In this document: in pieces, positions 53,755 to 57,279 of the stretch | Layout of the letters: the number at the start of each line of letters is the position of its first letter | Position numbering within the stretch: position 1 is the first letter of the stretch | Program-made: the position numbers and the translations under genes | Source of the DNA: Planctomycetota bacterium | GTDB taxonomy: Bacteria > Planctomycetota > Phycisphaerae > WQYP01 | Reading direction: 5' to 3' | Length of the DNA stretch: 57,279 nucleotides | Assembly: GCA_021819825.1 (NCBI GenBank) | Contig: JAKAEZ010000015.1 | Coordinates: 1-57,279 of the forward strand | The notes under the pieces: generated by a model | Databases searched by the model: none | The model's input: the letters and a program-made list of their open reading frames with translations, nothing else | Told to the model about the DNA's origin: nothing

Positions 53755-54450
53755 ATGGCCAGCAGAACCATCGAAAATTATCTTAAGCAACTGTGGCTGC
53801 AGCAGCAGGAGTCGCGCGGCAAATATGTGCCCATGGGGAAGCTTGCGGCCCTGGTCGGGGTGACTGCGGGAACCGCTACCACCATGGTCAAAGCCATTGC
53901 CGATTCCGGCCTGGCGAAATATGCCCCGCGGGCCGGCGTTCGGCTCACAAGAGCCGGTGAGCAACTGGCGCTGCACGTATTGCGCCGTCACCGTTTGCTG
54001 GAACTATTCCTCGTTGAGATTCTGGGCATTGACTGGTCGGATGCGCATGGCGAAGCCGAGGAACTTGAACACGTCATTTCTGAAACGGTTCTGGCGCGAA
54101 TTGATTTATTACTGGGGCACCCTTCGGTAGATCCCCACGGTGATCCTATTCCGTCGTCTTCCGGAACAGTGGAAGCACCGGAATTATGCAGTCTGGCGGA
54201 ATTACAGGCCGGCAGTAAAACGGCGATTGTAAGGATTATGGATCAAAGCGCTGAATTTTTGCGATTTGCGCAAACCAGCGGATTGGTACCCAAGGCCGCC
54301 GTGGTCATTGAACACAACAACCCCCAGGCCGGTGCCATTTCCGCCCGGCCGGATGGTAAACCACCCGTGATACTTTCCATGGCGGCGGCGGCAAAATTTT
54401 TGGTACGGCCCTGTCCGACAGCTGGCAAGCAGCGCCGAAAAAGATCCTGA
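53755..54450 (+). CDS. DtxR/MntR-family metal-dependent regulator
   Basis: A 231-residue repressor. The N-terminal winged helix has SRTIENYLKQLWLQQQE, then VGVTAGTATTMVKAIADSG. The dimerisation and metal-binding region reads RRHRLLELFLVEILGIDW, followed by HGEAEELEHVISE, with His and Glu ligands, and DPHGDPIP. The C-terminal part (about 145-215) is a FeoA/SH3-like domain. Known members bind DNA with Mn2+ or Fe2+ and repress metal import genes. It lies opposite the NRAMP-like gene, with a 337-base gap, so it likely controls it. No strong ribosome-binding site was found before the ATG. Confidence 0.9.
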   Translation: MASRTIENYLKQLWLQQQESRGKYVPMGKLAALVGVTAGTATTMVKAIADSGLAKYAPRAGVRLTRAGEQLALHVLRRHRLLELFLVEILGIDWSDAHGEAEELEHVISETVLARIDLLLGHPSVDPHGDPIPSSSGTVEAPELCSLAELQAGSKTAIVRIMDQSAEFLRFAQTSGLVPKAAVVIEHNNPQAGAISARPDGKPPVILSMAAAAKFLVRPCPTAGKQRRKRS

Positions 54451-54479
54451 ACCGCCACGACGTGTTATTAGCTCAATGC

Positions 54480-54625
54480 GGCAGCGTTGAGTTTGACGCG
54501 AGATGCGCTTTGATTGCCCCATTTACTGTACCCCGGCACGATTCGCCCGGTACCTGCCGCGTTGCCGCGCGGGCTTTTTGGTGACGGCGTTCCGGATCCA
54601 ACCGTGACGCTGCCGCATCAGGCTA
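54480..54625. repeat. Diverged copies of the 2754-3089 repeats
   Basis: Bases 54583-54625 match 2877-2919 at 37 of 43 positions, and 54480-54507 match 2968-2995 at 23 of 28. The order is reversed. In the hairpin of the first unit one arm has C to T and the other G to A, so a base pair is kept. It lies between convergent genes, as at the other site. Confidence 0.5.
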
Positions 54626-54649
54626 CTATGTGGGTTGCTTACCCGCCCA

Positions 54650-55624
54650 TTACTGCTGCGTAATGGATGGCCGATACAGGCTGGTGCTGAAGGCTTTTTT
54701 ATATTCCGTCCAGGTGGAATCTTCGGTTGGGGCGGCGACCGCATCCAGAGCCATTTGTGTTTTAGCATCCAGGTTGTCAATGAGATTGACCAGAATGGCT
54801 TCCGGGGTTTTTGGCAGAACCGCGGCACCAAACTCCGGCAACCCATGATGAGAAAGAATAATGTGCTGCAGTACCATCAGCAGGTCCTGCCGAAACGGCC
54901 TTCCCTGTTTTTCCGATAGCACCGCCGCCCGCTGACTGATCCACAGCGTTCCCAAGGCAATATGGCCCACGAGTTTCCCCATATCGGTGTAATCAAACAT
55001 GAACTCATAAGAAAGTTCCGCGGTTTTTCCAATGTCATGCAGGAATAATCCCGCCAGAACCAGGTCCTGGTCAATATCCGGATAGCGTGGGCATATCACC
55101 ACTGAAAGTTCCAGCAAGCTTAGCGTATGTTCCAGCAAACCGCCCAGCCATGCGTGGTGCATGGATTGCGCCGCCGGGGCCAGGCTGAACCGCGTCATAA
55201 ATTCTTTATCATCAAGAAAACTGTTCACCAGTGCCGAAAGGTCTTTGTCTTTTATGGCGGATAATATCTCCCGAAGTCGCGCCGCCATGGCCGGAATATT
55301 TTTCTGGGTTTTTTTAATAAAGTGACCCAGGTCCAGCTTGTTGGTATCCGTGACCGGGACAAGGGTTTCAGCTACCAGTTGCAGGTGGCCCTGATAACTT
55401 TCCACGCGTCCACGAACGTGAACAAATCCTTTGGCGGGAAGTTTTTCGTAAACGTCCTTAGTTATATTCCACATCCGGCAATGCACTTCGCCGGTGGCGT
55501 CCGCGCACGTGGCCTTCAGGTACAGCTTATTGCTGACGGTATTACCCATTTGTTTGCCGGAGATCAGAAAAGGCTGATCAATAACATCTCCCTCACGCAT
55601 TTGTGCTACACCAATTCTGGCCAT
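54650..55624 (-). CDS. YhaM-like 3'-5' exoribonuclease (OB plus HD domain)
   Basis: A 324-residue protein. Residues 1-100 are an OB-fold RNA-binding domain (LYLKATCADATGEVHCRMWN, VHVRGRVESYQGHLQLVAE). About residues 150-290 are an HD domain with LEHTLSLLEL and FLHDIGKTAEL, the metal site. The family trims RNA or DNA 3' ends and is common in Firmicutes and in planctomycetes. AGGAG lies 11 bases before the ATG. It diverges from hpt. Confidence 0.85.
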   Translation of the reverse strand: MARIGVAQMREGDVIDQPFLISGKQMGNTVSNKLYLKATCADATGEVHCRMWNITKDVYEKLPAKGFVHVRGRVESYQGHLQLVAETLVPVTDTNKLDLGHFIKKTQKNIPAMAARLREILSAIKDKDLSALVNSFLDDKEFMTRFSLAPAAQSMHHAWLGGLLEHTLSLLELSVVICPRYPDIDQDLVLAGLFLHDIGKTAELSYEFMFDYTDMGKLVGHIALGTLWISQRAAVLSEKQGRPFRQDLLMVLQHIILSHHGLPEFGAAVLPKTPEAILVNLIDNLDAKTQMALDAVAAPTEDSTWTEYKKAFSTSLYRPSITQQ

Positions 55625-55761
55625 AATATTTTCAACTCCTGCGGAACACTTCCATTAACACAAGCAAGAAGGTAAGCGATTTACGGATCATAAACAACTC
55701 GCCGACGGCAAAAAATACCGGTATTTGTCCCAGGCAGACTGGTGCGGTTATTCTGGGCAAT

Positions 55762-56316
55762 ATGTACAAGGACGATATTGACCGCATTCTGCTAACGCAT
55801 ACCGCTATCGCACGACGCGTTGGAACACTCGCTCGCGACATTGCCGCCGCGTATGCGGACCGCGAAGTTGTCATTGTGCCGGTATTGACCGGCTCCATGA
55901 TTTTCATGGCTGATCTTATACGCCACCTGCCGCTGAAAATGCGCATTGACGTGGTGGCGGTTTCAAGCTATCCCAATCGGAGCACAACAAGCCGCGGTGC
56001 GTCGATCACGTTTCGCGGGTCTCTGCCGATCAGAGGTCGCGAGATACTGATTATCGATGACATATTGGAAAGCGGCCAGAGTCTGGCAGCCGTAGCGCAG
56101 TTGATGCGGCGGCGTGGAGCTAAATCTGTAAAGACCTGCGCCCTGCTGCGCAAACCGCAGGCAATTAAAAAGGGCCTGGCGGCCGATTTCATGGGCTTTG
56201 ACATCCCGGATGAATTTGTCGTCGGTTATGGCATGGACTATAACCACTACTATCGCAATCTTCCGTATATCGCGGTGCTGAAAGCAAAAATATTTTCCGC
56301 TCCAACGTCATTGTAA
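55762..56316 (+). CDS. hpt: Hypoxanthine phosphoribosyltransferase
   Basis: A 184-residue purine-salvage enzyme that uses PRPP to turn hypoxanthine or guanine into IMP or GMP. VPVLTGSMIFMADLIRHL is the substrate loop. ILIIDDILESGQSL, near residue 97, is the PRPP-binding motif, with the family's VEDI changed to IDDI. VGYGMDYNHYYRNLPYI is the C-terminal conserved block. Length is normal. The upstream ribosome-binding site is weak. Confidence 0.93.
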   Translation: MYKDDIDRILLTHTAIARRVGTLARDIAAAYADREVVIVPVLTGSMIFMADLIRHLPLKMRIDVVAVSSYPNRSTTSRGASITFRGSLPIRGREILIIDDILESGQSLAAVAQLMRRRGAKSVKTCALLRKPQAIKKGLAADFMGFDIPDEFVVGYGMDYNHYYRNLPYIAVLKAKIFSAPTSL

Positions 56317-56382
56317 GCTCATGTAATTAAAGGGCTTATAATATAATTTAGAAGTTAAAAATATGGCATTTTCAGATTCTCC

Positions 56383-56411
56383 TTGACTTTTTATCGGAGC
56401 CGACGTATATA
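56383..56411 (+). promoter_or_regulatory. Promoter of the short secreted-protein gene
   Basis: TTGACT (56383-56388) and TATATA (56406-56411) have a 17-base spacer. The leader to the ATG at 56738 is about 320 nt and holds no ORF or known riboswitch I could identify. The layout matches that of the two PEP-CTERM genes. Confidence 0.55.
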
Positions 56412-56737
56412 TATCCTTGGCATTTCGGGAGCAGCTCAGCACCGGAGAGGCCAGAACGTCGGATAAGCTTAAAAGCTCACCGGCTTTTAGACTCATGTCT
56501 CGAAGTTCTAGAATCGTGTAGTTGTGAAAAATTGAATAGCTGTTCGACTGACCGCAGGGATGGGGTCATGTTTTCGCGTTGCGCGAAACCATGGAACAGG
56601 AGATTTGTGAACAGGTGATCAGGAGAGCACAGAAGAGAAATGGTGAATTTGCGTTTTATGGTGCGGGTTTTTGATGGTCCAATGGGTGATCACACCGCGG
56701 GGGAAGCGCGAAGAATTCTATTATGGGAGTGGCACGT

Positions 56738-57187
56738 ATGTGCAAGATTAAATCTTATCGTGGCAGTGGGCTGGCAGCGGGGGCGGCGCAGACAGTGGTT
56801 GCTTGGGTAGCCGCACCTCTGGCCTGTTCAGTCGCCATCTCTTTAACCGCAGTTGGGCGCACGCACGCGGCAACACTGCTGGTGGACTCAGTAACGGGGG
56901 TTGTGATAAACACAATCCCCGCTCCCGGGACTTTAGCTAACAAAATTGGCCGCTACACCCTCTCAACCACCACAAGGGACAGTAATGGGGTTCCGCAAAT
57001 CGTGTCTACGGGCCCGAAAACCGCCGCGTATCCGGCTAACAACGTCAAAGATTTCGTGGGTGGTGCGGGGGCGACTGGGTTGATTTTTTCAACTGCCGCT
57101 GGCGCAAGTATAAACTATACTGCCGCCACTTCAACATTCGACTCAACTGGCAGAGCCGCTTGCGCTGTTAAGTTCATATTGAATTGA
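56738..57187 (+). CDS. Short secreted protein of unknown function
   Basis: A 149-residue protein. A long hydrophobic N-terminal stretch (VAWVAAPLACSVAISLTAVG, then THAA) looks like a signal peptide. The body is rich in Ala, Thr, Ser and Asn, like the PEP-CTERM proteins, but it stops without a sorting tail. The chosen ATG has GGGAG eight bases upstream; an ATG 15 bases earlier is possible. About 30 bases after the stop, another frame reads VTPDSAEGTGLGIAARP, faintly like a PEP-CTERM tail, so the gene may be shifted or broken. Confidence 0.5.
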   Translation: MCKIKSYRGSGLAAGAAQTVVAWVAAPLACSVAISLTAVGRTHAATLLVDSVTGVVINTIPAPGTLANKIGRYTLSTTTRDSNGVPQIVSTGPKTAAYPANNVKDFVGGAGATGLIFSTAAGASINYTAATSTFDSTGRAACAVKFILN

Positions 57188-57279
57188 AGCATATAGGATT
57201 GAGTGCGGAAAACAGCGTTACCCCAGATTCTGCGGAGGGCACTGGCCTTGGCATTGCGGCAAGGCCCTTCGGAGAAAAT

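Noticed and set aside
1-57279. CRISPR array, prophage or intact insertion sequence
   Set aside because: No regular direct repeats with spacers, no phage structural genes and no transposase with terminal repeats were seen.

Overview
The window looks like chromosomal DNA of a planctomycete, most likely of the class Phycisphaerae. The grounds are two PEP-CTERM secreted proteins with a TPEPATLALF-type sorting tail, a planctomycete-style large VWA membrane protein, a protein with a pseudopilin-like C-terminus, a ThiD2-ThiE fusion, and many exported glycoside hydrolases in a Gram-negative (lpxA-bearing) genome. This placement is inference from protein style; no rRNA gene is present.

Layout. 1-205: a strongly base-paired stretch that looks like a structured RNA on the + strand. 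291-2753: a VWA membrane protein. 2754-3089: a gene-free stretch with hairpin repeats that recur in diverged form at 54480-54625. 3090-10306 (minus strand): a CPBP protease, an aldo/keto reductase and an MFS-acyltransferase fusion in one run, then a ClC channel, nusB and ribH. 10307-12620 (+): two tandem PEP-CTERM genes, each with a textbook sigma70 promoter (17-bp spacer), a leader of about 185-220 nt and a terminator. 12661-16523 (minus): a sodium:solute symporter and cysS. 16676-33976 (minus): a TMTC-like TPR membrane protein followed by a carbohydrate-degradation block with a GH99-like protein, two GH78 alpha-L-rhamnosidases, a GH3 enzyme with a PA14 insert, an unassigned Tat-exported protein and a GH78-like protein. 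34419-37583 (+): a metallophosphoesterase and two membrane proteins. 38069-43971 (minus): a tightly packed envelope run (GT2, lpxA, thiE, murJ) plus a short membrane protein and a DnaQ-type exonuclease. 44040-51577 (minus): a kdp potassium operon with two very small membrane ORFs (kdpF and one upstream) and kdpD, but no kdpE in the window. 51738-54450: an NRAMP-like transporter with a small partner, opposite a DtxR/MntR-type regulator. 54650-57187: a YhaM-like nuclease, hpt and a short secreted protein with a long leader.

How the genes work together. The glycoside hydrolases all carry export signals (Sec, lipoprotein or Tat) and probably act outside the cytoplasm on a rhamnose-containing polysaccharide. 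The SSS symporter nearby could take up a product, but this is not shown. The kdp operon supplies high-affinity K+ uptake. The NRAMP/regulator pair suggests controlled divalent-metal import. The GT2-lpxA-murJ run belongs to envelope assembly. No CRISPR array, tRNA, rRNA, phage or intact insertion sequence was seen. The least explained items are the structured RNA at the left edge, the shared repeats between convergent genes, the long-leader promoters of the secreted-protein genes and the small membrane ORFs.
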